NCBI GenBank assembly: GCA_947499955.1
Contig: CANMQI010000006.1
Coordinates: forward strand, 1-64,000
Direction: 5' to 3'
Source: an uncultured Granulosicoccus sp.
GTDB lineage: Bacteria; Pseudomonadota; Gammaproteobacteria; Granulosicoccales; Granulosicoccaceae
Length of the DNA stretch: 64,000 bases
Part shown: positions 53,893 through 62,998 of the stretch, one piece after another
Position numbering within the stretch: the first letter of the stretch is position 1
Layout of the letters: each line of letters starts with the position of its first letter
Program-made: the position numbers and the translations under genes
The notes under the pieces: generated by a model
The model's database searches: none
What the model was told of the DNA's origin: nothing
The model's input: the letters and a program-made list of their open reading frames with translations, nothing else

Positions 53893-54363
53893 ATGATGTG
53901 GATTGCCACCTTATGCCTTCTGGCCATTGCTGCCTGGCTGTTTTTCAATGCCCTGAACGAGCGTCGCTGGGTCGAAGCTCACAGCCATGATGAGACCGTA
54001 GCCAGTGATGAAGGGCTGCTGGCCAACTTCACCGCCCTGACGCGGACTGCCACACCCACTGGTGACCCCAGTGCTCCTGGCGAAGTCATCCAGACGCCAC
54101 TGGGACGCGCCGTGTCCAAAGTGCAGGAAACCACGGCAATGGCCAACGCCAGGTTTCAGGAACAACGTGCAGCCGCGGCTCGTGGCGAAGATACGGTCAT
54201 TGGTCGAACCTATTCCAAGGTGACTGCCAAGGACGGAGTGGTTCGCCAGACGGCCGACCGAGTGGTTACCGGCATCGGTGCGCTGGAGAAGAAAGTGGGA
54301 ACACGTCTTGAAGCCAATCGTGCCCGCAAGGCGCAGACGGTTGACGATTCGTCCAAACCCTAG
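53893..54363 (+). CDS. Small membrane-anchored protein of unknown function
   Basis: The product has 156 residues; ATG 53893 follows GGAGTGTTTCG. It has one N-terminal helix (MWIATLCLLAIAAWLFFNAL) and a charged Ala/Thr-rich rest, with two related stretches (GRAVSKVQETTAMANARFQE and GRTYSKVTAKDGVVRQTAD) that may be repeats. I do not recognise a family. It is divergent from hemC and followed by a hairpin, so it is probably a single-gene unit. Confidence 0.7.
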   Translation: MMWIATLCLLAIAAWLFFNALNERRWVEAHSHDETVASDEGLLANFTALTRTATPTGDPSAPGEVIQTPLGRAVSKVQETTAMANARFQEQRAAAARGEDTVIGRTYSKVTAKDGVVRQTADRVVTGIGALEKKVGTRLEANRARKAQTVDDSSKP

Positions 54364-54387
54364 TCTTGCGACTACCTGACCGATTGT

Positions 54388-54418
54388 GAGCTGATTTGCC
54401 TGACAGGCAAGTCAGCTC
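54388..54418. terminator. Bidirectional terminator hairpin
   Basis: GAGCTGA and TCAGCTC (54388-54394, 54412-54418) plus TTGCC/GGCAA inside form a near-perfect stem between two convergent genes. Confidence 0.65.
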
Positions 54419-54521
54419 CTCGGTCGTCTGAGCCGATGCCAGTGCTCACCCCTTGTGGCCTGCGCCGACTGCCAGTGTGTCAACACTCCCTCTCCAGCGG
54501 CCAATCACCTGCCCGGAACGA

Positions 54522-55814
54522 TCAGTGCAACTTCAGCTCGGCGCGCGTCGCCCGGTGAATACGATCTCCCAGCATGATCAGCAGTGTCGACACCGGTCCA
54601 TGGACCGCGTTCTGATGCATGCGGTACAAGGATAGATAGAACAGGCGGGCCAACCAGCCCTCGACAAACACGGTACCGCGCACCAGATTGCCCATCAGAT
54701 TGCCGATCGTCGAAAACCGACTCAGACTTATAAGACTGCCGAAATCCTTGTAGACAAATTCCTTCAACGGCTTGCCGCGACGCGCGGCCAGGATATTGTT
54801 AGCCAGCACCGAGGCCATCTGATGCGCTGACTGCGCTCGGGGTGGTACCGTGCCGCCCTCCCGGGTCGGACAATGGCAGCAGTCACCCAGACCAAAGACA
54901 TTGCTGTGCCCCTCGACGCTCAGATCGGCATTGACCTTGACCCTGCCAATACCATCACAGGCAAGACCGCTGTCGGCGAGAAAATCCGGCGCCTTGATTC
55001 CGGCTGCCCAGACACTGATATCCGCCACGATCCTGCGCCCGTCACTGGTCAACAGCGCGTCGTTTTCGACGCTGGCAATGCGGGTGTCGGTCTGCACCGA
55101 GACGCCGATGGACTGCAGCTCTTCCCGGATACTCAGACCGATACGCTTCGGGAGCTGTGGCAGCAGCATGGCACCTGCCTCGATGACAGAAACCTTGAGC
55201 CGCTCCTGCGAGAACTTCCGGAATCCGTAATCCTGCAGACGACCGGCAACATTATGCAGATCTGCTGCCAACTCGACGCCGGTTGCCCCGCCACCGACGA
55301 TGACGACCGACAATTCGGCATCAGGATCGGTAGATCCACTGACCCGATGAAGCTGCTTGAGGTACAGCTGGTGGAAGCGCTCGGCCTGCGACCTGGAATC
55401 CAGGGTGATGCAATGTTCGGCGACGCCTTTCGTACCAAAGTCGTTGCTGCGACTGCCGGGACTCAGAACCAGTTGATCGTAGGCAATGGTTCGCTCGGCC
55501 ACCAATTGCGCCCCATCGTCATCGAATTCCGCCGCCACAGAGACCTGTTGCTCACCGGTATCCACCTGCACAACGCGACCTAGCAGAAAATCGAACTTGT
55601 GCTTTCTGGCCAACATGCGATAGCTGGTTTCATCATGATGACTGTCCAGCGAGCCGGTGGCCACTTCGTGCAACAAAGGCTTCCAGATATGGGATGCGTT
55701 CATGTCAATCAACATCACTGACACATCGTCTGCGCGCCTCAGCTTGCGAGCGAGCTTGACCACGAGTTCCAGGCCGCCAGCGCCCCCACCAACAACAATG
55801 ATCCGTTCAGACAT
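54522..55814 (-). CDS. ndh: Type II NADH dehydrogenase (NDH-2)
   Basis: The product has 430 residues. Two dinucleotide folds are seen: IIVVGGGAGGLELVVKLA for FAD and VVIVGGGATGVELAADL for NADH. VFGLGDCCHCP carries the second FAD contact, and the C-terminal amphipathic region (VEGWLARLFYLSLYRMHQNA) is the membrane anchor of NDH-2 enzymes. It oxidises NADH and passes electrons to quinone without pumping protons. Confidence 0.9.
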   Translation of the reverse strand: MSERIIVVGGGAGGLELVVKLARKLRRADDVSVMLIDMNASHIWKPLLHEVATGSLDSHHDETSYRMLARKHKFDFLLGRVVQVDTGEQQVSVAAEFDDDGAQLVAERTIAYDQLVLSPGSRSNDFGTKGVAEHCITLDSRSQAERFHQLYLKQLHRVSGSTDPDAELSVVIVGGGATGVELAADLHNVAGRLQDYGFRKFSQERLKVSVIEAGAMLLPQLPKRIGLSIREELQSIGVSVQTDTRIASVENDALLTSDGRRIVADISVWAAGIKAPDFLADSGLACDGIGRVKVNADLSVEGHSNVFGLGDCCHCPTREGGTVPPRAQSAHQMASVLANNILAARRGKPLKEFVYKDFGSLISLSRFSTIGNLMGNLVRGTVFVEGWLARLFYLSLYRMHQNAVHGPVSTLLIMLGDRIHRATRAELKLH

Positions 55815-55936
55815 GCGCTCAGTCCTCAGTGGGTCGCTCGCGAATGCGGGCCGAACAAGCCCTGCCGGTCAGTCGCTGAGGATCTCAGCCTTCGTGCCGA
55901 CAAGGCTCTCCACCGCAGATACTACAACATCATTAC

Positions 55937-56941
55937 TCAGCCCCAAAGAGCGGCGTCTGCGGGATGCATGTCACTGCCTTCGTAGCGTATGGCCGACTCC
56001 CGGTCTTCCGAGAGCAATAAAGGCCCGTCAAGGTCGACAAACTCCACGCCCTGTGCGACCAGCTGCGCCGGTGCCATACCCAGAGAACTGCCCACCATGC
56101 AACCGACCATGATGCCGAAGCCTGCTTCGCGGGCCGCATCGCGCATCGACAAGGCTTCGGTCAGTCCACCGGTCTTGTCCAGCTTGATATTGATGACATC
56201 ATATTTGCCAACCAGTGATGCAAGGCTGTCTCGATCGTGGCAGGCTTCATCGGCACACACCGGCAAGGGGCGACTACGCTCGGCCAGAGGCTCGTCGGAT
56301 CCTGCTGGCAAAGGCTGCTCCACCAGAGCCACACCCAGTTCCAGCATCCGTGGTGCCAGCTCGTCGTAGTCGGCGGCCGACCAGCCTTCATTGGCATCGA
56401 CAATCAAGCGGCTATCGGGTGCACCTTCGCGAACGGCCCGCAGTCTTTCCAGATCGCCCTCACCGCCGAGTTTGAGTTTCAACAAGGGCCTGAAGGCATT
56501 CTTTCTCGCAGAGGCCAGCATATTGGCTGGCGTATCCAGCGACAGGGTGTAAGCCGTGACGACACTTGTCGGTGTCTCCAGTCCGGCCAGTTGCCAGACC
56601 GGCTTGCCGGTACGCTTTGCTTCCAGATCCCACAGGGCGCAATCCAGCGCATTACGCGCAGCGCCTGCAGGCATGGCGCTCTGCAGAGCCTGACGATCAA
56701 GTCCTGCCGCCAGATCGGCTTCCAGCGCACGGATCTGATCACAGACACTGTCCATCGATTCATCGTAGCGAGCGTAAGGCACACATTCGCCCAGACCGAC
56801 AAAACCATCCGCCATCAGCTTCACGGTGACAACATTGACTTCGGTGCGCGATCCTCTGGAAATCGTGAAAGTACCGGCCGTGGCGAAACGATCACGGCTG
56901 ATCTCCAGCGTCATTGCAGCTCGGCTGTCTACACCACTCAT
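55937..56941 (-). CDS. dgcA: Enolase-superfamily racemase, DgcA/dipeptide-epimerase type
   Basis: The product has 334 residues. The KxK pair is in LLKLKLGG, metal ligands are in IVDANEGW, LVEQPLP and VCADEACHD, and the second catalytic Lys in INIKLDKTGG. This fits L-Ala-D/L-Glu epimerases, but the partner gene DgcN (4-base ATGA overlap) points to the D-glutamate pathway, where it would invert N-acetyl-D-glutamate. The choice rests on context. Confidence 0.85.
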   Translation of the reverse strand: MSGVDSRAAMTLEISRDRFATAGTFTISRGSRTEVNVVTVKLMADGFVGLGECVPYARYDESMDSVCDQIRALEADLAAGLDRQALQSAMPAGAARNALDCALWDLEAKRTGKPVWQLAGLETPTSVVTAYTLSLDTPANMLASARKNAFRPLLKLKLGGEGDLERLRAVREGAPDSRLIVDANEGWSAADYDELAPRMLELGVALVEQPLPAGSDEPLAERSRPLPVCADEACHDRDSLASLVGKYDVINIKLDKTGGLTEALSMRDAAREAGFGIMVGCMVGSSLGMAPAQLVAQGVEFVDLDGPLLLSEDRESAIRYEGSDMHPADAALWG

Positions 56942-57933
56942 ACCAGAGCATCCACCAGTCGATCGGCTCCGTGACGGTAAGGATCAACGGTTGGCAGCTG
57001 CATACGCTGCTCGATATCACCCAGCACCTGCCTGGCCTGATCTTCATCCAGAGCGGCCGTATTCACGGAGATGCCGGTCACCTGACAGTCCGGGTTGACG
57101 AATCTTGCCAATACCAGGGCGGTATCTCGCAACAATTCAAGACTCGGGAGTGCATAGTCGGGCAAGCCGCGCATATGCGTACGCGTCGGTTCGTGACACA
57201 GCACCAGGGCATCCGGCGCTCCGCCGTGAATCAGGGCCATGGTGACACCGGAATAGGATGCATGGAAAATGCTGCCCTGGCCTTCGATGAGATCCCAGTG
57301 ATCATCATCATTGTCAGGCGTCAGCCACTCCACGGCGCCGGCCATGAAGTCTGCCACGACAGCATCCAGTGGAATGCCACCGCCGGTGATCAGGATACCG
57401 GTCTGGCCGGTCGCCCGAAATGTGGCTTTCATACCGCGCTCGCGCATGGTCTTCTCCATCGCCATGGCTGTATACATCTTGCCGATGGAGCAATCCGTAC
57501 CAATTGGCAGACAGCGCTTGCCGCTGCGTTTCTTGCCAGTGGCAATGGGAAATTGCTGCCGAGGTACCCGCACATCGAACAGGGACTGCCCATGTTCTTC
57601 GGCCAATGCGACCAATAGCGGGTTGTCACTGAGCAAGGTATGCAGACCGGAGGCGATGTCCATCCCGGCAGCCAGTGCCTGCTCGAAAGCGGCGTTCCAG
57701 CTTTCCCCAATGCGACCACCCCGGTTGGCCACCCCCACCAGCAGGGTGCGGGCCCCTGCCTTGACAGCATCCTCGATACTCATGTCGGGCAAGCCCATGT
57801 CCGCCTGACAGCCCGGCAGACGGTACTGACCGACACAGTTCTCTGGTCGCCAGTCACGCACACCCTGCGCAACTTTTGCTGCCAGGGCATCAGGGGCATC
57901 ACCCAGAAACAGGAGATAAGGTGTGTTCAGCAT
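56938..57933 (-). CDS. dgcN: DUF1611 protein, DgcN-type D-glutamate N-acetyltransferase
   Basis: The product has 331 residues from ATG 57933. PYLLFLGDAPDALAAKVAQG, GVANRGGRIGESW and IGTDCSIGKMYTAMAMEK (a P-loop-like turn) with RATGQTGILITGGGIPLDAV are DUF1611 hallmarks. Members next to DgcA acetylate D-glutamate, allowing its conversion to the L form. Translation is coupled to dgcA. Confidence 0.85.
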   Translation of the reverse strand: MLNTPYLLFLGDAPDALAAKVAQGVRDWRPENCVGQYRLPGCQADMGLPDMSIEDAVKAGARTLLVGVANRGGRIGESWNAAFEQALAAGMDIASGLHTLLSDNPLLVALAEEHGQSLFDVRVPRQQFPIATGKKRSGKRCLPIGTDCSIGKMYTAMAMEKTMRERGMKATFRATGQTGILITGGGIPLDAVVADFMAGAVEWLTPDNDDDHWDLIEGQGSIFHASYSGVTMALIHGGAPDALVLCHEPTRTHMRGLPDYALPSLELLRDTALVLARFVNPDCQVTGISVNTAALDEDQARQVLGDIEQRMQLPTVDPYRHGADRLVDALV

Positions 57934-58078
57934 TTTCTTGTTGTTCCAGACTTGTTGAGAGGCAGAGTCAACCTGCCCTGATGAAGAATTCAGCAACACT
58001 CCAACACAGTTTGCGATGCAATTGAAGCCCCCTACAGAGCCAACTGTCGAGAACAGCAGGCTCCAGCATCGCGTGCGC

Positions 58079-59728
58079 TTACAGCGTCTTCAGATATTCC
58101 AGTACCGCCAGGCGCTGCGCGTCACTGAAATGGTCGCCAAAAGGGTGCCCTGTGTTCGCATAACCGGGAAGACGGGTGTCGTAGATGGACTGAGGTACGG
58201 CAGCCGTGGTCTTGTCCTCCGATGGTATCTCGAAGGACCAGCCCATGTTCAGCTGATCGTAGCTGTCGGGATCCGATGCATCACTGACGGTATGCCGCCA
58301 GAGCGATGGCCGGCTGCCGCTGTCCAGTACGGCCCGCAGACTGGGGACCGAGCCGTTGTGCAGAAACGGGGCGCTGGCCCAGATGCCATCCAGCGGAGGC
58401 GCTACATAACCATGGCCTGGCGCGGCGGTCGCCAGGATGCCGTAATAGGAACGGTTGAACCAGTCGACATAGGCAGCCCCCTGCCCATAGGCAAACTCGA
58501 CCAGTGCGGGATCGGTACCGATGGTCTCCAGCGGTACCAGCCGAGCCGGGTAAACAGGTTCATCCCCATACGTTCCATGGCAGCGCGAACAGGTCTGCTC
58601 GAACAGTTGCCGACCGTCTGCGGCGCGTGGCTCATCGATCTCGAATGGCCATGCCGGAGCTTCCAGGCTGGAGATGAACGCGCGTATATCCGGTGCATAG
58701 GCATCGATTTGCTGCAACTCCTCGATACTGTCCGTGCACAGCATGGAAGCCGACATCATGAGCCTGGCATGGTCTCCTCGACCTTCTCCCATATTGAACA
58801 TGGCAGGCTTTTTCTGCATGCGCCACCAGGGTGGCACACTTACCGGCGGTGGATCTTCTGGCGGCAAGCTCAGCAAGGGCTCGTCAGACCAGGCGTTGTC
58901 TTCGGCATGCCGGTGGGCAATCAATGCCGCGGTCAGGTTGTTCGCCGGATTGACCCCCGTGGTATGGGGGCGGATGTACGGGGCAATGGCGGCGATTCGA
59001 TCGGCATAGAGCTCCCAGATGGCGGTTTCAGCCGGTCCCTCGACCAGCAGCCCGGCCCGTTCTGCCAGAACAGAGGCATCGCTGGTGAAATCCAGAAACT
59101 CGTTGCCCAGCCCGACCACCAGTTCGCCGAACAAGGGCGTTGCGTGACAGGTCAGGCAATTGCTGCTGACAATGCCATCCCCGTCATCGTTCTGAAAGAC
59201 ATTGACGTTGTAAGGCAAACCCTGCGCCGCAGCCGTGCGACCCTCGATCTGGACAGGCTCCGCGCCGTCCAGCAGCTGTCGAAAGACTCGCTCGGGCAGA
59301 CCACAGCTGACATAGGCCGCCTCCAGCAAGGCCGTGCGGCCGGCCGCCGCATCGCCCTGGCGCTGCGCCTCGAACGGAATCAGGCCGCTGGTGGCAAACC
59401 GAGCTGCCGGCCAATCTCCGGCAGCGTCGAGTGGCACGACAGGCTCGCTCACCACAACACTGGCGTCCGCATCGGCCTGTACGAGCGGTGCGACCTGAAC
59501 GCCCCCACCATCACCCTCTGTCGCTACCGCAGCACCCCGTTCCGCGGCAGCAGAACGGGCCACCACAGACTCGGGCGACACCGACTCATCGTCACGATTG
59601 CAGCCAGCCACACTCAGCAGCAGCCCCAGCAACAGTACGGTATTGCCACTGGTGAACCACCCTGTCGATTTACCGCTGCAGACCGATGCCAGACGCCGTC
59701 GGTTCTTGCCTGCCCCCGTTATCTTCAC
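58079..59728 (-). CDS. Diheme cytochrome c lipoprotein
   Basis: The product has 549 residues. GTG 59728 overlaps the previous stop. The signal ends at lipobox LLSVAGC; a Ser/Ala/Val-rich linker follows. Heme sites CLTCH (about residue 192) and CSRCH (about 380) are about 190 residues apart, and APPLDGIWASAPFLHNGSVPSL near the end holds the distal Met/His pattern seen in di-heme peroxidase- or RoxA-like cytochromes. It should be an outer-membrane or periplasmic redox protein. Substrate is unknown. Confidence 0.85.
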   Translation of the reverse strand: MKITGAGKNRRRLASVCSGKSTGWFTSGNTVLLLGLLLSVAGCNRDDESVSPESVVARSAAAERGAAVATEGDGGGVQVAPLVQADADASVVVSEPVVPLDAAGDWPAARFATSGLIPFEAQRQGDAAAGRTALLEAAYVSCGLPERVFRQLLDGAEPVQIEGRTAAAQGLPYNVNVFQNDDGDGIVSSNCLTCHATPLFGELVVGLGNEFLDFTSDASVLAERAGLLVEGPAETAIWELYADRIAAIAPYIRPHTTGVNPANNLTAALIAHRHAEDNAWSDEPLLSLPPEDPPPVSVPPWWRMQKKPAMFNMGEGRGDHARLMMSASMLCTDSIEELQQIDAYAPDIRAFISSLEAPAWPFEIDEPRAADGRQLFEQTCSRCHGTYGDEPVYPARLVPLETIGTDPALVEFAYGQGAAYVDWFNRSYYGILATAAPGHGYVAPPLDGIWASAPFLHNGSVPSLRAVLDSGSRPSLWRHTVSDASDPDSYDQLNMGWSFEIPSEDKTTAAVPQSIYDTRLPGYANTGHPFGDHFSDAQRLAVLEYLKTL

Positions 59729-61086
59729 CTGCCCACCTCTCGCTGCTTGTTTTCATTGTCCTGCAATGGCTGGTAATCCACAAACCCGACCCCCTTGTGC
59801 GTGCCGCTGACGGTCACCGCCCCGCGCCAGCGATTACCATCGAATCCGGGCAGCACCGATGGTGGCTGTAACGGCGTCAGTAGCAGTTGGTAGGATTCAT
59901 CGGCACTGTTGATCTGAATGGATGCCGGCAATGAATGAGCATCCGGCCTCGATGGCGCTCGTTCCGGCTCTGTCCACTGCCAGTCAAGCGTTCGAACTGC
60001 CGCCGGCAATTCAGTCAGGGTTCCCTGCACCGTTTCGGGGCCACGCCCCGACCGGCGCTTGCTGCGTGTGACCGACAACAGGCTTTCCGGACTGCCTGTC
60101 TCGGTCGATGAATCCAGAAAGAGCTCGACCGTATCGATCACGACGGCGCCGGCCGAACCCGGCAGCGCGCCCCAGGCATTGGACAGCCAGGCCCGACCTT
60201 GCCAGGCCTGCGGCTCCTCATTCGCCGTAGTGTCACTTGCTGCTCGGAGCGGCTCGTTGAACGTCGCAATCACGGGGATGGCGCGAGCTGTCCACTGCCG
60301 TAGATCATCTATCTCCAGAGTCGTCGGGCAGTCGCGCAGCTCCAGTTGCATATCCAGGCGCTGCCCGGTTCGCTTGCTGGCTACCCGACCATCATGCCCA
60401 TTGGCCGCTGGAGCATCCCGCTGATCAGGCCCTTCAAGCCTGTCCGGGAGGATGGTACTGATAACGAACCTGGCGCGGCAGTCGCCATGCACGCCGTGCT
60501 CTGCCTCGACGCTATCCGCCCTGTACTGACCCATGCGCGTTGCATTGACATGGATTTCTGCCGTCGTGCTGTCTGCCAGACCCAGTGCTCGGCGTTGCAC
60601 CTGCTGGTCTCGAACCTCTTCGGGCAGAGCCGGGTCACTGAGCAGCACACTGGATCTCATGACATCCGAATACTCCCAAGCCGATTCTCCCGAGGTGCTG
60701 CGATCCAGAGCCAGACGATCCAGTTGTACCTGTACTCCGATCGTCTCGCCACCCTCTGCCGACAACACTGCGCGCAAGCTGAGCGATTCGGCATCGGCAT
60801 CCGGATGCAGACCCAGATCATCCGGAAACATGACCGGTCCCACACTCGGACCATCTGCCTTGCGAACAGCGAGATCCGACAATGCCAGCAGGGAGAACGC
60901 AGCCGTGTCATCCGGAGAATTCGGCCCATCTCCCTCGGCCGTGAGTGCCGAATTGCGATCGCAGGCAACCAAGACCAGGCTTGCCATGAGAAGACTTGCG
61001 TTCAGCCCGGATACGGTGCGCCGCACACCAGTCCGACAGACCCTGACAGGACCCGCGGCCACTGCACATTTCAGGACATCAGGCAT
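59725..61086 (-). CDS. Divergent AttH/CrtC-like lipoprotein
   Basis: The product has 453 residues with lipobox LVLVAC. VMFPDDLGLHPDADAESLSL, AWQGRAWLSNAWGALPG and GNRWRGAVTVSGTHKGVGF line up in order with the hallmark segments of AttH-type lipocalin proteins, but the usual Trp-rich TEWWY motif is replaced, so it may be inactive or specialised. AttH genes normally sit beside an ABC permease; here the neighbours are a phospholipase D-like and a cytochrome gene. The assignment is from motif order only. Confidence 0.6.
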   Translation of the reverse strand: MPDVLKCAVAAGPVRVCRTGVRRTVSGLNASLLMASLVLVACDRNSALTAEGDGPNSPDDTAAFSLLALSDLAVRKADGPSVGPVMFPDDLGLHPDADAESLSLRAVLSAEGGETIGVQVQLDRLALDRSTSGESAWEYSDVMRSSVLLSDPALPEEVRDQQVQRRALGLADSTTAEIHVNATRMGQYRADSVEAEHGVHGDCRARFVISTILPDRLEGPDQRDAPAANGHDGRVASKRTGQRLDMQLELRDCPTTLEIDDLRQWTARAIPVIATFNEPLRAASDTTANEEPQAWQGRAWLSNAWGALPGSAGAVVIDTVELFLDSSTETGSPESLLSVTRSKRRSGRGPETVQGTLTELPAAVRTLDWQWTEPERAPSRPDAHSLPASIQINSADESYQLLLTPLQPPSVLPGFDGNRWRGAVTVSGTHKGVGFVDYQPLQDNENKQREVGR

Positions 61087-61110
61087 CTGTCAGGTTCACG
61101 TCAACACTCA

Positions 61111-62673
61111 TCAGAAAGTGCTCAGACCCGACATTTCCATGAATCGGTATTGCAGTGTCAACCACAGGCTGTCATCAGAAAATTCCTCATAGTCCACTGA
61201 ATACGTACGTCCGCCGGAATTGTTCCACTGCCGATCGAAGAAAGTGATCATTTCAGCGGCCAGCGCAGAATCCGATGCTGTGCGGACTTGCACATTGGTC
61301 TCCAGGTTCAGGTCCTGAAGGTTGCGTCGAGTGAAATTCGCCGACCCCAGCAGGAACACATGAGCGGCAGAGCCCTGCGAGACATGCAACCACTTGGCAT
61401 GACATTGCTCACCGGAGGTTGCGCACCACCGCACATCGATATTGCCTGCTACAAGCTCAGCCGCGACCGGCCTGTTCGGCACGCCATTCTTCTGCCGGCC
61501 AAAGGCATCGTTGTTGACGTCCAGCAGTACGCGTACGCTGGCACCACGCGCCCTGGCGGCAATCAGAGCCTTGATGATGGAGCGTTCGCTGAGATAGAAC
61601 ATGGCCAGATCCACCGCATCACCCGCTTCCGCCTGGTTCACTGCCTGCAGTACGGCATCCAGGATGCGGGACTCACCCAACACCTGAACTGTCGGACTTC
61701 CCCGTGTCGCCGGCGTTTGCCCGGCATCGGAGACGGACTCCCGGCTCATCGAATCCGGCAGCACCACGCCGAGACTGAGTAGCACCTCATCCAGTTGCTG
61801 CACCTGTTCCTGCGCATCATTCATGACCAGCAATTCGCGCTCGACAGCGACCAGCTCGACCGCAGCTTCCCCCGAAAACGACACGGCCACATTGCGGTGC
61901 GCACTGCTGCCATCATGCGGATTGGCAGACGCAACCAGCGCCCGGAGCTTGTCATCATCACCGCTATCGGTGACCAGCAGCTTTCGATGGTTGGCCTTGA
62001 AGTTCAACAGCGACAGATAACTGCGAAGAGAGACACGTCCCTCGCCAAACGGGTTAGGCAGCAGTTCACCCGCTCCGTTGCCGAAAGGTTGAATGAACAC
62101 GCGCCAGAAGCCGGACCAGGTGGGATTGCTGTCCTGCAATCTGGATAGATCGGTCTGCACCACCGGAATCCCGGCCTGCTGCAAGCGATTGAAATGCACC
62201 GACTCCAGACCACCGTAAACGGTGTTTATCGGATCGCTGATGACGATGATCTGCAAGTCCGGGGAACGCTGCTGACTGGATATCAGGGCTGTCGTCAGCT
62301 CGTCCGACAACGCTCGGTGCCTCTCCGGAATGGGCCCTTGCCAGGCATTGAACAGAAACATGTCCAGTAGTATGAAGTGCTCTGCCTGATCGATCATGCG
62401 GAACACTTCATCGAATATCTCCTGCGACAGCTGGCGATGGCCTTGCTCACCTTGCCAGGTGTCGTCGTGAAGAAACTGCAAGTGACTGGCACTATGCTGC
62501 ACACTCATCATACTGACGGCCACTGGCGGCGGCACCAACGAGCGCAGGAGAACCGACAACACCGCGTAGACCAGCACCGCAAACAGCAGCCATCGGGCAA
62601 TACGGGGCCTACCCGCCCTCCCGATACAAGCACTGAAGTGACGAAATCTGCGCCAGGTCTTGGAATGACCCAC
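61111..62673 (-). CDS. Phospholipase D-like / cardiolipin-synthase-like membrane protein
   Basis: The product has 520 residues from GTG 62673, preceded by GGAGGTAGTTT. One N-terminal helix (WLLFAVLVYAVLSVLLRSL) anchors it. Two HxK motifs, NHRKLLVTDS and CHAKWLHVS, mark the two halves of a PLD active site; the second lacks the usual distal Asp at the normal spacing. FNLRSYLSLLNF-type text and GSANFTRRNL fit the family. It leads the operon with the AttH-like and cytochrome lipoproteins and may remodel envelope lipids. Confidence 0.85.
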   Translation of the reverse strand: MGHSKTWRRFRHFSACIGRAGRPRIARWLLFAVLVYAVLSVLLRSLVPPPVAVSMMSVQHSASHLQFLHDDTWQGEQGHRQLSQEIFDEVFRMIDQAEHFILLDMFLFNAWQGPIPERHRALSDELTTALISSQQRSPDLQIIVISDPINTVYGGLESVHFNRLQQAGIPVVQTDLSRLQDSNPTWSGFWRVFIQPFGNGAGELLPNPFGEGRVSLRSYLSLLNFKANHRKLLVTDSGDDDKLRALVASANPHDGSSAHRNVAVSFSGEAAVELVAVERELLVMNDAQEQVQQLDEVLLSLGVVLPDSMSRESVSDAGQTPATRGSPTVQVLGESRILDAVLQAVNQAEAGDAVDLAMFYLSERSIIKALIAARARGASVRVLLDVNNDAFGRQKNGVPNRPVAAELVAGNIDVRWCATSGEQCHAKWLHVSQGSAAHVFLLGSANFTRRNLQDLNLETNVQVRTASDSALAAEMITFFDRQWNNSGGRTYSVDYEEFSDDSLWLTLQYRFMEMSGLSTF

Positions 62674-62998
62674 AAACTACCTCCGACTGATGTTTATTAA
62701 AACAACTTCACAATTCAACGAAGGCGAGTTGCTACAATCGCGCCATCCCGATTCCGGAATAAGGGCCGGCTCTGTTTGCAATAGCAATCCCGATTTGATG
62801 ACTACCACCCTCAAGCTTGCAGGTAGAACTCGCACAACCAATACGTCATGCAACACTCACAGTGCGTGAGCCAATAATAATAACAAGCACGGCAGCAGTG
62901 AACGATTTGAGTGAACCCCGGGCACAAGTGATAAACGCCCCAGGCTCTATACTCATCAGGTTCATGGCCAAGCCAACGACGACGGACTTACAGCTTTG
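62674..62998. other. Divergent promoter region, no gene
   Basis: This 325-bp gap separates the phospholipase D-like operon from the polysaccharide gene. A TACAAT box on the plus strand near 62735 may be a -10 element. I see no gene or strong repeat. Confidence 0.4.

Noticed and set aside
58016..59776. 586-codon open frame on the plus strand
   Set aside because: It is antisense to the diheme cytochrome gene, whose heme motifs and lipobox show the true frame; the long opening is a GC-bias effect.
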